Source: Zobellella iuensis
Lineage (GTDB): Bacteria; Pseudomonadota; Gammaproteobacteria; Enterobacterales; Aeromonadaceae
Length of the DNA stretch: 64,000 nt
Direction of reading: 5' to 3'
Assembly (NCBI RefSeq): GCF_016746085.1
Contig: NZ_JAERTZ010000025.1
Span: forward strand, 248,001 to 312,000
Under the pieces are notes generated by a model. It ran no database searches, was not told the origin of the DNA, and was given only the letters and a program-made list of their open reading frames with translations. Made by a program: the position numbers and the translations under genes. Below are positions 42,862-52,912 of the stretch, piece after piece (position 1 is the first letter of the stretch; each line of letters starts with the position of its first letter).

Positions 42862-45800
42862 ATGTGGTGGATCAAGGGCGGAACTTCCCGCACGGAAACG
42901 ACCGGCAAGACCCGCGGCGAGGCTGCGGCACAGGGGCAAGCTTCGCTGATGCGCGCGCTGGAGCCGCGGATGCTGTTCGACGGCGCGGTGGCCGCTACGG
43001 TGGCCGATACGGTCGACACTGTGCCCCAGGACAAGGCGCCAGCCGGCGATAGCCAGGAAGCCTCCCAGCCAGACACCCGCCCGGCTCCCCAGGCCGTCGG
43101 CGACGGCCCGCGCAAGGAAGTGGTCTTTGTCGACACCCGCTTGCCGGACTACCAGGAGCTGCTGCGCTCGGTCGACCCCGCCGCCGAAGTGATACTGCTC
43201 GACAGCCGGCACGACGGCGTGCAGCAGATCGCCGATACGCTGGCCGGACGCTCCGGCATCGATGCCATCCATATCCTCTCCCATGGCGACCAGGGCGTGC
43301 TGTTGCTGGGCAACGCACCGCTGCACGGCGGCAACCTCGACGCCTACGCCGGCCAGTTGGCGGCCATCGGTTCGGCCTTGACGGCTGACGGCGATATTCT
43401 GCTGTACGGCTGCGATGTCGGCGCCGGCGACAAGGGCCTGACCTTCCTTAATGGCCTGGCCGGCCTGACCGGCGCCGACGTGGCGGCGTCCACCGACAGC
43501 ACCGGCGGCACCCTGGGCGGCGGCAACTGGGAGCTGGAAATCAGTACCGGCCAGATCGCCACCAGCCATGCGCTGAACACCTACGAACTGCATGACTACG
43601 GCTACCAGCTCGCCACCTTCTCGGTCAGCACCATTGGCGAGCTGCGCACGGCGCTCTCCACCTCGGCGAGCAATGGCCAAGCGGACACCATCACCTTCCT
43701 CAGCAATATCAGCGCGACCGGCACCGGCGATATGCTGAGCAGCATCACCGATGGGCAGCGCACCTTTGTCGATATCAATATTACCGACGGTCAGGCTCTG
43801 GAAATCGTCGGCGGCGGTTATACCCTGGATGCCAATTACTACGGTCGGGTTATGGAGGTGCGTGCCGGTACGGTCAGCGTCAGCAACCTCACCATTCGTG
43901 AAGGGTTGGTGTTCGGCAGCGGAGGCAGTGGCGCTTCTGCAGGTGCCGTCAATGGTGGCGACGCGCTGGGCGGCGGCATTCGCAATGCAGGCGACTTGAC
44001 CTTAAATGGCGTTATAGTAACCGCTAACCGGGCCGCAGGTGGCGGCGGTGCCAGCTTCACTGCGGACAATAACGGCAGTAGTGTCGGCGGCTACTCCTAC
44101 GGCCATGGCGGCGGCGGCGGCGGCGGCTACAGCGGTGTCGGTGGCGGTGATGGCGGTACTGCATTGGTCGTCGGCGGCTCACCTCAGGGACGCACCCTGG
44201 GCGGCGGCGGTATCGGTGGGCGAGGAGCCGAGGGCTTTGACTACTCGGCGCAAAACGATGGCCATTACAGCGGCCGCGGCGGTAGTACCGCTGGTGGTGG
44301 TCGCAGTCACTCTGGATATGCATATTTCGGCTTCGGCGGCGGCGCGGGAGGAACCGCGCTCGGTATCGGTGGCGGCGGTGGGGCTCATTACTCGGGTGGC
44401 GGTGTCGCCGGACGGGGCGGAGATGCCGTCGGTGGCATCTTCAATACAGGTACCCTGACCCTGGTTTCTTCGTCGGTCACCAATAGCGGCGGTGCTGGCG
44501 GCGGTGGTTCCGGTGGCGGTAACTATCTGGGGCCGGCAGCCGGACGTGGCGGTATCGGCGTGGGGGCCCTCTTCAACATGGGCGGCACCCTGCGCATGGA
44601 CAGCACCACCTTCGGCGCACTGACCGGCAACGCCGGCGCGGCCGGCGAGCGCGGATCAGACACCGGCGGATATGATGGTACGTTCACACAGGGCGAATCG
44701 GCCAACACAATTCGCAACGATGGCGACGGCAGTGGCGGCACCGACGTCATCAACCTCGACACCAACTATTCGCCCAACACCGTACCCACGGCCACCAACC
44801 TGACCCAGACAGTCGCTTATACCGAAGACCCGGGCGGCAGCGTGGCACTTGGCGACATTGTGGTCACGGATCCCGATGGGAGCGACAGCATCACCGCCAC
44901 CTTGTCTTTGAGCAATCCGGCGGCGGGTGCATTGACCACCGGCACCTTTGGCTCTGCGACCTCCACCTACAATGGTGGTACTGGTGTATGGACTGTCACC
45001 GGTTCGGTAAGTGATGTGAATGCTGCGCTGGCTGCAGTCGCGTTCAACCCGACGGCGAACTGGGATCAGGACGTCACCATCACCACCCGTGTTCGCGACG
45101 CAGCCAATACCGGCCCTGCCGATGGCACCATCACCCTGGATGTCACGCCGGTGAACGATGCCCCGACCGCGACCAACCTCACCCAGAGCAAGGCCGCCAC
45201 CGAAGGCGGCGGCGCGGTGGCGCTGGACGATATCGTGGTGACCGACCCGGATACCGGAGACACCATCACCGCCACGCTGACCCTCTCCGATCCGGCGGCC
45301 GGTACGCTCTCCACCGGCACCTTCGGCTCGGCCACCTCCACCTACAACGCCGGCACCGGGGTGTGGACGGTCACCGGCTCGGTGGCCGACGTCAACGCCG
45401 CGCTGGCCGCCGTCGCCCTGACCCCCTCGGCCGACAACGACCAGAACTTCACCATCACCACCCGCATTCGCGACGTCGCCGGTACCGGCCCGGCCGATGG
45501 CGCCATCAGCGTCACCGTCACCGGCGTCAACGATGCGCCGACCGCGACCAACCTGACCCAGAGCAAGGCCGCAACCGAGGGCGGCAGCGCAGTGGCGCTA
45601 GACGATATCGTGGTGACCGACGTGGATACCGGCGATACCATCACCGCCACACTCACCCTGTCCGATCCCGCGGCCGGCTCGCTCTCCACCGGCACCTTCG
45701 GTTCGGCCACCTCCACCTACAACGCCGGCACCGGCGTGTGGACGGTCACCGGCTCGGTGGCTGACGTGAACGCCGCCCTGGCCGCCGTGGCGTTGACCCC

Positions 45801-48800
45801 GTCGGCCGATAACGACCAGAACTTCACCATCACCACGCGCATTCGCGATGCTGCCAACACCGGCCCGGCCGATGGCACCATCAGCGTCACCGTCACCGGC
45901 GTCAACGATGCCCCGACCGCGACCAACCTCACCCAGAGCAAGGCCGCCACCGAAGGCGGCGCCGCGGTGGCGCTGGACGATATCGTGGTGACCGACCCGG
46001 ATACCGGAGACACCATCACCGCCACGCTGACCCTCTCCGATCCGGCGGCCGGCACACTTTCCACCGGCACCTTCGGCTCGGCCACCTCCACCTACAACGC
46101 CGGCACCGGCGTGTGGACGGTCACCGGCTCGGTGGCCGACGTCAACGCCGCGCTGGCCGCCGTCGCCCTGACCCCCTCGGCCGACAACGACCAGAACTTC
46201 ACCATCACTACCCGCATTCGCGACGCCGCCGGTACCGGCCCGGCCGATGGCGCCATCAGCGTCACCGTCACCCCGGTGAACGACGCGCCCGTGGTCACCA
46301 CGTCCGGCGGCAGCAACGCCTTCACGGAAAACGGCAGCGCCACGGTGATCGACGCCGGCCTGACGCTGAGCGATGTGGACAACATCACCTTCGCCAGTGC
46401 CACTGTCGCCATTACCGGCAACTTTGCCAGCGGCCAGGACCTGCTCGCGTTCACCAACGACGGCAGCACCATGGGCAATATCGCTGCCAGCTACAACGCC
46501 GCCAGCGGCGTGCTGAGCCTGACCTCGGCCGGCGCCAGCGCCACCCTGGCCGAGTGGCAGGCCGCGCTGCGCAGCATTACCTACAGCAACAGCTCGGATG
46601 CGCCCAACACCGCCAATCGCACCATCAGCTTCGTGGTCAATGATGGCGATGCCGACAGCGATGCGGCGACCAAGCAGGTCAGCGTCACCGCGGTCAACGA
46701 TGCGCCGATCGTGACGGCGCCCGCCTCTATCGGCGTGACCGAAGATGTGGCCAGCGCCCTGACCGGTATCAGCTTCAGCGACGCCGATGCCGGCGGCAGC
46801 TCGGTAACCGTGACGCTCTCGGTGCCCAGCGGCAGCCTGGCCGCCACCAGCGGAGGCGGTGTGACAGTGGGGGGGACCAGCAGCGCGCTAACCCTGAGCG
46901 GCAGCATTGCCGATATCAATACCTTTATCGCCGGCAGCAGTGTCAGCTTCACCACCGCGGCCAACGCCACGACGGACGTGACCCTGACCGTTGGCATCGA
47001 TGACGGCGGCAACACCGGCAGCGGCGGGGCGCAGACCGACAGCGGCACGGTCACGCTGCAAGTGGCAGCGGTCAACGATGCGCCGGAGATCAGCGCACCG
47101 GTCTCCATCAACGTCGACGAGGATGTCAGCGCCGCCCTGACCGGAATCAGCTTCAGTGATGTGGACGCCGGCAGCAGCGCGGTGACCGTGACCCTGAGCG
47201 TGGGCAGCGGCACCCTGTCGGCCAGCAGCGGCGCGGGGGTGACGGTGGCCGGCTCGGGCAGCGGCAGCCTGACCCTCACCGGCAGTCTCACCGACCTCAA
47301 TGCCTTTATCGCCGCCAACCAGGTCAACTTCCTGACTGCGCTGAACGCCACCAGCAACGTGGTGCTCACGGTGGAGATCGACGACGGCGGCAACACCGGC
47401 AGCGGCGGTGCCCAGAGCGACAGCACCACGGTCACCCTGGTGGTCACGGCGGTCAACGATGCGCCGGTGAACAGCGTGCCGGGCGCACAGTCGGTCGATC
47501 AGGACAGTGTGCTGGTGTTTTCCAGCGGCAACGGCAACCCGATCTCCGTCAGCGACGTGGACGCGGGCGGCGGCAGCGTGCGCGTCACCCTTACCGCCAG
47601 CAATGGCCTGCTTACCCTGGGCGGCACCACGGGCCTGTCCTTTATCAATGGTAGCGGCACCGCCGACGCGACCATGACCTTCGAGGGCTCGCTGGCCGAT
47701 ATCAACCTGGCGCTGAACGGCCTGGCCTTCTCCCCGACCGGAGGCTACAACGGCCCGGCGTCCTTGCAGATCGTCAGCAACGATCTGGGCAATAGCGGTT
47801 CTGGCGGCAGCCTGAGCGACGACGACACCATCGCCATCACCGTCAACAGCCTGAATCCCAAGGTCACCGGCGTGCAGGTGACCAACCCGGACGGTGGCTA
47901 CAAGGTCGGTGACGTCATCACCGTGACGGTCGCCTTCGACCAGGTGGTAACCGTCAACACCGCCGGCGGCACCCCCACGCTGCTGCTGGAGACCGGCACC
48001 ATCGACCGTGAGGCCAGCTATGTCTCCGGCTCCGGCAGCAACACCCTGAGCTTCAGCTACACGGTACAAGCCGGCGATCTCAGCGCCGATCTCGACTATC
48101 ACTCCACCGGCGCGCTGACACTGAACGGCGCCACCATCCGCAGCGCCACCAGCGACGATGCAATTCTCACCCTGCCGGCCCTCGGCGGCGCCGACTCCAT
48201 CGCCGGCCAGCACGATATCCTTATCGACGGCGTGGCACCCACGGTGGGATCGGTCAGCGTCCCGGCCAACGGCACCTATGTCGCCGGAGAGAATCTGGAC
48301 TTCACCGTCAACTTCAACGAGGCGGTGCTGGTTGACACCGCCGGCGGCACCCCGCGTATCGCCATTACCCTGGACAGCGGCGGCACCGTCTATGCCGGCT
48401 ATGTGTCCGGCTCAGGCAGCAGCGCGCTGCTGTTCCGCTACACGGTGCAGAGCGGCAACCTGGACAGTAACGGCATCACCGTCGGTGCCGGCATCGACGC
48501 CAATGGCGGCACCCTGCGCGATGGCGTGGGCAACGCGGCCGTCGTCACCCTCAACGGCGTGGGCGCCACCGCCGGCGTGCTGGTGGATGCGGTGGTCCCG
48601 ACCGTGGCCTCGGTCTCCGTGCCGGCCGATGGTTCGTACAACGAGGGTGAGGTGCTCAGCTTCACCGTCAACGTTAGCGAGGCGGTGCTGGTTGACACCG
48701 CCGGCGGCACCCCGCGCCTGGCGCTGGATATCGGCGGGGTAACCCGCTACGCCGACTATGTCTCCGGCTCCGGCAGCAGCGCGCTGCTGTTCCAGTACAG

Positions 48801-51800
48801 CGTGCAGGCCGGCGATACCGACGCCGACGGCATCGCCGTGGCCGGCAGCCTGGAGCTGAACGGCGGCACCACCCGCGATGCGGCCGGTAACGACCTTAAT
48901 CTGAGCCTCAATGCGGTCGGTGCCACCGCCGGCGTGCTGGTGGATACCACGGCGCCCGCCGCCAGCGGTATCCTGCGCATCGACGCCACCCCGACCAATG
49001 CCGGCTCGGTCAGCTATACCGTCACCTTCTCCGAGCACGTCAGCGGGGTGGACGCGGCCGACTTCAGCCTGATCACCAGCGGCACCGCGACCGGCAGCAT
49101 CGCCTCGGTTACCCAAGTGGATGGGCAGACCTACACCGTCGTCGTCGACGGCATCAGCGGCACCGGCAGCATCGGCCTGAGCCTGAACGGCAGCGGCACC
49201 GGCATCGCCGACACGGCCGGCAACACGCTGAGCGCTGGCCTGGCCGGCGAAAGCTACAGCATCGACCGCGATGCGCCTATGGTCGCCAGCGTCGGCGTGC
49301 CGGCCAACGGCAGCTATGTGGCCGGGCAGAGCCTGGACTTCACCCTCAACTTCGACGAGGCGGTGCTGGTTGACAGCGCCGGCGGCACCCCGCGTATCGC
49401 CATTACCCTGGATACCGGCGGCACCGTCTATGCCGGCTATGTGTCCGGCTCCGGCAGCAGCGCGCTGCTGTTCCGCTATACGGTGCAGAGCGGCAACCTG
49501 GACAGCGACGGCATAGCGCTGGGCAGCAGCATCGACGCCAATGGCGGCACCCTGCGCGATGCGGTGGGTAACGATGCGCTCATCACGCTGGACAATGTCG
49601 GCGCCACCAGCGGTGTGCTGGTGGATGCGGTGGTCCCGACCGTGGCCTCGGTCTCCGTGCCGGCCAATGGTTCGTACAACGAGGGTGAGGTGCTCAGCTT
49701 CACCGTCAACGTTAGCGAGGCGGTGCTGGTTGACACCGCCGGCGGCACCCCGCGCCTGGCCCTGGATATTGGCGGCACCACCCGCTACGCCGAGTATGTG
49801 TCCGGCTCCGGCAGCAGCGCGCTGCTGTTCCAGTACAGCGTGCAGGCCGGCGACACCGACGCCGACGGCATCGCCGTGGCCGACAGCCTGGAGCTGAACG
49901 GCGGCACCACCCGCGATGCGGCCGGCAACGACCTGAACCTGAGCCTCAATGCGCTCGGCGCCACCGCCGGCGTGCTGGTGGATACCACGGCGCCCGCCGC
50001 CAGCGGCATCCTGCGCATCGACGCCACCCCGACCAATGCCGGCTCGTTCAGCTTTAGCGTGACCTTCAATGAAAGCGTCTCGGGCGTGGATGCGTCCGAC
50101 TTCTCTCTGGTGCTCGGCGGCTCGGCCAATGGCAGTATCGCCAGCGTCACCCAGATCGATGCGCAAACCTATACCGTGCTGGTCACTGGCATCAGCGGCA
50201 CCGGCAGCATCGGCCTGAGCCTGAACGGCAGCGGCACCGGCATCGCCGACGCGGCCGGCAACACGCTGAGCGGCGGGCTGGCCGGCGAAAGCTACAGCAT
50301 CGACCGCGATGCGCCGACCGTCGCCAGTGTCGGCGTGCCGGTCAACGGCAGCTATGTGGCCGGGCAGAGCCTGGACTTCACCATCAACTTCGACGAGGCG
50401 GTGCTGGTCGACACCGCCGGCGGCACCCCGCGTATCGCCATTACCCTGGACAGCGGCGGCACCGTCTATGCCGGCTATGTGTCCGGCTCAGGCAGCAGCG
50501 CGCTGCTGTTCCGCTATACGGTGCAGAGCGGCAACCTGGACAGTAACGGCATAGCGCTGGGCAGCAGCATCGACGCCAATGGCGGCACCCTGCGCGATGC
50601 GGTGGGTAACGATGCGCTCATCACGCTGAACAATGTCGGCGCCACCAGCGGCGTGCTGGTGGATGCGGTGGTCCCGACCGTGGCCTCGGTCTCCGTGCCG
50701 GCCAACGGTTCGTACAACGAGGGTGAAGTACTCAGCTTCACCGTCAACGTTAGCGAAGCGGTGCTGGTTGACACCGCCGGCGGCACCCCGCGCCTGGCCC
50801 TGGATATTGGCGGCACCACCCGCTACGCCGAGTATGTGTCCGGCTCCGGCAGCAGCGCGCTGCTGTTCCAGTACAGCGTGCAGGCCGGCGACACCGACGC
50901 CGACGGCATCGCCGTGGCCGACAGCCTGGAGCTGAACGGCGGCACCACCCGCGATGCGGCGGGCAACGACCTGAACCTGAGCCTCAATGCGCTCGGCGCC
51001 ACCGCCGACGTGCTGGTGGATACCACGGCGCCCACCGCCAGCGGTATCCTGCGCATCGACGCCACCCCGACCAATGCCGGCTCGGTCAGCTATACCGTCA
51101 CCTTCTCCGAGCACGTCAGCGGGGTGGACGCGGCCGACTTCAGCCTGATCACCAGCGGCACCGCGACCGGCAGCATCGCCTCGGTTACCCAGGTGGATGG
51201 ACAGACCTACAGCGTCGTGGTCACTGGCCTCAGCGGCACCGGCAGCATCGGCCTGAGCCTGAACGGCAGCGGCACCGGCATCGCCGACGCGGCCGGCAAC
51301 ACGCTGAGCGCTGGCCTGGCCGGCGAAAGCTACAGCATCGACCGCGATGCGCCGACCGTCGCCAGCGTCGGCGTGCCGGCCAACGGCAGCTATGTGGCCG
51401 GGCAGAGCCTGGACTTCACCCTCAACTTCGACGAGGCGGTGCTGGTTGACAGCGCCGGCGGCACCCCGCGTATCGCCATCACCCTGGATACCGGCGGCAC
51501 TGTCTATGCCGGCTATGTGTCCGGCTCCGGCAGCAGCGCGCTGCTGTTCCGCTATACGGTGCAGAGCGGCAACCTGGACAGCGATGGCATAGTGCTGGGC
51601 AGCAGCATCGACGCCAATGGCGGCACCCTGCGCGATGCTATTGGCAACGATGCCAACATCACGCTCAATGCCGTGGGCGATACGGCCATGGTGCGCATAG
51701 ACTCCGTCTTGCCCACCGCCACCATAGTGGTGAGTGACACCGCCCTGGCGGCCGGGGAAACCGCTGCCGTTACCATCACCTTCAGCGAGGCGGTCAGTGG

Positions 51801-52848
51801 CCTGACCACCGCCGACTTTACCGTGGCCAATGGGGTGTTGAGTGGCTTGAGCAGCAGCGATGGCGGTGTTACCTGGACCGCCACCCTGACGCCCACCGCC
51901 AATATCACCGCCGCCAGCAACCTCATCACCCTGGACAACACCGGGGTGGTGGATGCGGCGGGCAACAGCGGCGCCGGCACCACCGACTCCAACCTCTATG
52001 CGATCGATACGGAGTTGCCCACCGCTACCATTACCCGTGAAGGCGCAGAAAGAGCGGCAGGCAACACACTGAGCTACCTGGTCGAGTTCAGCGAAAACAT
52101 GGCCAACCCGGGAGCCGATCAGTTCGCCCTGGTGACCACCGGCAGCCTAACCGGAGACATAACCCGGGTCGATCACCTGGGTGGCAGCCAGTACCGTGTC
52201 ATCATCGGCAATATCAACGGTGAAGGCAGCCTCACCCTGCAGTTCGCCGCCAATAACCGGCTGGTGGACAACGCCGGCAATCCCCTGGCGGGCAGCAACA
52301 TACCGCAAGCCTATACCCGGCTGGCACTGGGAGGAGACCCCGAATTCAGGGTGGAACAGGGCGCCAACACCCCGCAAAGCAATACCGGCTCAACAGGGCA
52401 AACCTCGCCCACAGCGCCGCCTCCCCCGCTGGCGGTGGGCACCTCCCTGTTCGGCGAAGCGGGTAGCAGCGGCATCACGCCCCTGGGCAATATTTTCCTT
52501 TCCGCCAACAACTCGGCTCCCAGCTACCTCAGCCAGGTGTTCAGCGGTTCAACCCTGGTGAGCGGCGACGTTCCCGGCAATAGCTCGACCATCGGCAGCT
52601 TGTTCAGCGACGGCTTCGGCGGAGGCTATGGCCTGAGTGGCGGACAGGGAGGTGGTTTGAGTGGCGTGCCGGGTGGTGGCTTTGGTGATGCATTCGGCTC
52701 CGGTCTGGGCGACAGCCTGGACGGCGGCCTGGACAGCGCCGTGCCCAGCCTGAACGCACAGCTGCAACAATGGAACGAACAGGAACAACGACAACAACAA
52801 AAACTGGCCTGGGCACTCGCCCAACTGGCGGAGCAGCAACATGCCTGA
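42862..52848 (+). CDS. giant LEPR-x-LL / DUF4347 repeat surface protein
   Basis: 3,328 residues; AAGGAGA precedes the ATG. Order: basic N-terminus with LEPRMLFDG (33-41); DUF4347 (about 85-235, VVFVDTRLPDYQELL, ILSHGDQGVLLLG, LYGCDVGAG); a beta-helix-like and glycine-rich part (about 355-610); one divergent plus three near-identical 125-residue cadherin/VCBS-like repeats (643-1143); further Ig/cadherin-like domains ending in VNDAP; three 346-residue super-repeats plus a partial one (1794 to about 2945); and a Gly-rich then Gln-rich helical C-terminus. No RTX nonapeptides and no classical signal peptide are seen. A secreted adhesin or matrix protein is inferred; export probably uses the neighbouring M50/HlyD/TolC genes. 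Confidence 0.88.
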   Translation: MWWIKGGTSRTETTGKTRGEAAAQGQASLMRALEPRMLFDGAVAATVADTVDTVPQDKAPAGDSQEASQPDTRPAPQAVGDGPRKEVVFVDTRLPDYQELLRSVDPAAEVILLDSRHDGVQQIADTLAGRSGIDAIHILSHGDQGVLLLGNAPLHGGNLDAYAGQLAAIGSALTADGDILLYGCDVGAGDKGLTFLNGLAGLTGADVAASTDSTGGTLGGGNWELEISTGQIATSHALNTYELHDYGYQLATFSVSTIGELRTALSTSASNGQADTITFLSNISATGTGDMLSSITDGQRTFVDINITDGQALEIVGGGYTLDANYYGRVMEVRAGTVSVSNLTIREGLVFGSGGSGASAGAVNGGDALGGGIRNAGDLTLNGVIVTANRAAGGGGASFTADNNGSSVGGYSYGHGGGGGGGYSGVGGGDGGTALVVGGSPQGRTLGGGGIGGRGAEGFDYSAQNDGHYSGRGGSTAGGGRSHSGYAYFGFGGGAGGTALGIGGGGGAHYSGGGVAGRGGDAVGGIFNTGTLTLVSSSVTNSGGAGGGGSGGGNYLGPAAGRGGIGVGALFNMGGTLRMDSTTFGALTGNAGAAGERGSDTGGYDGTFTQGESANTIRNDGDGSGGTDVINLDTNYSPNTVPTATNLTQTVAYTEDPGGSVALGDIVVTDPDGSDSITATLSLSNPAAGALTTGTFGSATSTYNGGTGVWTVTGSVSDVNAALAAVAFNPTANWDQDVTITTRVRDAANTGPADGTITLDVTPVNDAPTATNLTQSKAATEGGGAVALDDIVVTDPDTGDTITATLTLSDPAAGTLSTGTFGSATSTYNAGTGVWTVTGSVADVNAALAAVALTPSADNDQNFTITTRIRDVAGTGPADGAISVTVTGVNDAPTATNLTQSKAATEGGSAVALDDIVVTDVDTGDTITATLTLSDPAAGSLSTGTFGSATSTYNAGTGVWTVTGSVADVNAALAAVALTPSADNDQNFTITTRIRDAANTGPADGTISVTVTGVNDAPTATNLTQSKAATEGGAAVALDDIVVTDPDTGDTITATLTLSDPAAGTLSTGTFGSATSTYNAGTGVWTVTGSVADVNAALAAVALTPSADNDQNFTITTRIRDAAGTGPADGAISVTVTPVNDAPVVTTSGGSNAFTENGSATVIDAGLTLSDVDNITFASATVAITGNFASGQDLLAFTNDGSTMGNIAASYNAASGVLSLTSAGASATLAEWQAALRSITYSNSSDAPNTANRTISFVVNDGDADSDAATKQVSVTAVNDAPIVTAPASIGVTEDVASALTGISFSDADAGGSSVTVTLSVPSGSLAATSGGGVTVGGTSSALTLSGSIADINTFIAGSSVSFTTAANATTDVTLTVGIDDGGNTGSGGAQTDSGTVTLQVAAVNDAPEISAPVSINVDEDVSAALTGISFSDVDAGSSAVTVTLSVGSGTLSASSGAGVTVAGSGSGSLTLTGSLTDLNAFIAANQVNFLTALNATSNVVLTVEIDDGGNTGSGGAQSDSTTVTLVVTAVNDAPVNSVPGAQSVDQDSVLVFSSGNGNPISVSDVDAGGGSVRVTLTASNGLLTLGGTTGLSFINGSGTADATMTFEGSLADINLALNGLAFSPTGGYNGPASLQIVSNDLGNSGSGGSLSDDDTIAITVNSLNPKVTGVQVTNPDGGYKVGDVITVTVAFDQVVTVNTAGGTPTLLLETGTIDREASYVSGSGSNTLSFSYTVQAGDLSADLDYHSTGALTLNGATIRSATSDDAILTLPALGGADSIAGQHDILIDGVAPTVGSVSVPANGTYVAGENLDFTVNFNEAVLVDTAGGTPRIAITLDSGGTVYAGYVSGSGSSALLFRYTVQSGNLDSNGITVGAGIDANGGTLRDGVGNAAVVTLNGVGATAGVLVDAVVPTVASVSVPADGSYNEGEVLSFTVNVSEAVLVDTAGGTPRLALDIGGVTRYADYVSGSGSSALLFQYSVQAGDTDADGIAVAGSLELNGGTTRDAAGNDLNLSLNAVGATAGVLVDTTAPAASGILRIDATPTNAGSVSYTVTFSEHVSGVDAADFSLITSGTATGSIASVTQVDGQTYTVVVDGISGTGSIGLSLNGSGTGIADTAGNTLSAGLAGESYSIDRDAPMVASVGVPANGSYVAGQSLDFTLNFDEAVLVDSAGGTPRIAITLDTGGTVYAGYVSGSGSSALLFRYTVQSGNLDSDGIALGSSIDANGGTLRDAVGNDALITLDNVGATSGVLVDAVVPTVASVSVPANGSYNEGEVLSFTVNVSEAVLVDTAGGTPRLALDIGGTTRYAEYVSGSGSSALLFQYSVQAGDTDADGIAVADSLELNGGTTRDAAGNDLNLSLNALGATAGVLVDTTAPAASGILRIDATPTNAGSFSFSVTFNESVSGVDASDFSLVLGGSANGSIASVTQIDAQTYTVLVTGISGTGSIGLSLNGSGTGIADAAGNTLSGGLAGESYSIDRDAPTVASVGVPVNGSYVAGQSLDFTINFDEAVLVDTAGGTPRIAITLDSGGTVYAGYVSGSGSSALLFRYTVQSGNLDSNGIALGSSIDANGGTLRDAVGNDALITLNNVGATSGVLVDAVVPTVASVSVPANGSYNEGEVLSFTVNVSEAVLVDTAGGTPRLALDIGGTTRYAEYVSGSGSSALLFQYSVQAGDTDADGIAVADSLELNGGTTRDAAGNDLNLSLNALGATADVLVDTTAPTASGILRIDATPTNAGSVSYTVTFSEHVSGVDAADFSLITSGTATGSIASVTQVDGQTYSVVVTGLSGTGSIGLSLNGSGTGIADAAGNTLSAGLAGESYSIDRDAPTVASVGVPANGSYVAGQSLDFTLNFDEAVLVDSAGGTPRIAITLDTGGTVYAGYVSGSGSSALLFRYTVQSGNLDSDGIVLGSSIDANGGTLRDAIGNDANITLNAVGDTAMVRIDSVLPTATIVVSDTALAAGETAAVTITFSEAVSGLTTADFTVANGVLSGLSSSDGGVTWTATLTPTANITAASNLITLDNTGVVDAAGNSGAGTTDSNLYAIDTELPTATITREGAERAAGNTLSYLVEFSENMANPGADQFALVTTGSLTGDITRVDHLGGSQYRVIIGNINGEGSLTLQFAANNRLVDNAGNPLAGSNIPQAYTRLALGGDPEFRVEQGANTPQSNTGSTGQTSPTAPPPPLAVGTSLFGEAGSSGITPLGNIFLSANNSAPSYLSQVFSGSTLVSGDVPGNSSTIGSLFSDGFGGGYGLSGGQGGGLSGVPGGGFGDAFGSGLGDSLDGGLDSAVPSLNAQLQQWNEQEQRQQQKLAWALAQLAEQQHA
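45166..46290 (+). repeat. three 375-bp tandem repeats in the giant protein gene
   Basis: Units begin at 45166, 45541 and 45916, each 375 bp (125 codons) with near-identical sequence (TATNLTQSKAATEGG at the start of each). A more diverged 378-bp unit precedes at 44788. They encode VCBS/cadherin-like domains. Confidence 0.9.
48241..51690 (+). repeat. 1,038-bp tandem super-repeats in the giant protein gene
   Basis: Equivalent codons (the T/M before VASVGVP or VGSVSVP) start at 48241, 49279, 50317 and 51355: exactly 1,038 bp apart each time, giving three full copies and a partial fourth. Each 346-residue unit contains three Ig-like domains (VPANGSYVAGQSLDF, VPANGSYNEGEVLSF and APAASGILRIDATPT types). 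Identity between copies is very high with no insertions or deletions. Confidence 0.92.
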
Positions 52849-52912
52849 ACCATTGCAATATTTTAGGGAAAACCAATCAATTACGCGCAAAAACAAGGGA
52901 GCCGTCACACCC

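Noticed and set aside
46888-50166. Long minus-strand frames (441 and 584 codons) opposite the giant protein gene
   Set aside because: They follow the tandem repeat periodicity and codon bias of the plus-strand gene; no start signals or domains.
44788-51690. CRISPR-like periodic repeats
   Set aside because: Repeats are hundreds of bases long, coding and contiguous, without unique spacers.
42862-52848. RTX toxin or classical type I adhesin
   Set aside because: No GGxGxDxLx nonapeptide repeats were found, and the C-terminus is Gly- then Gln-rich helical.
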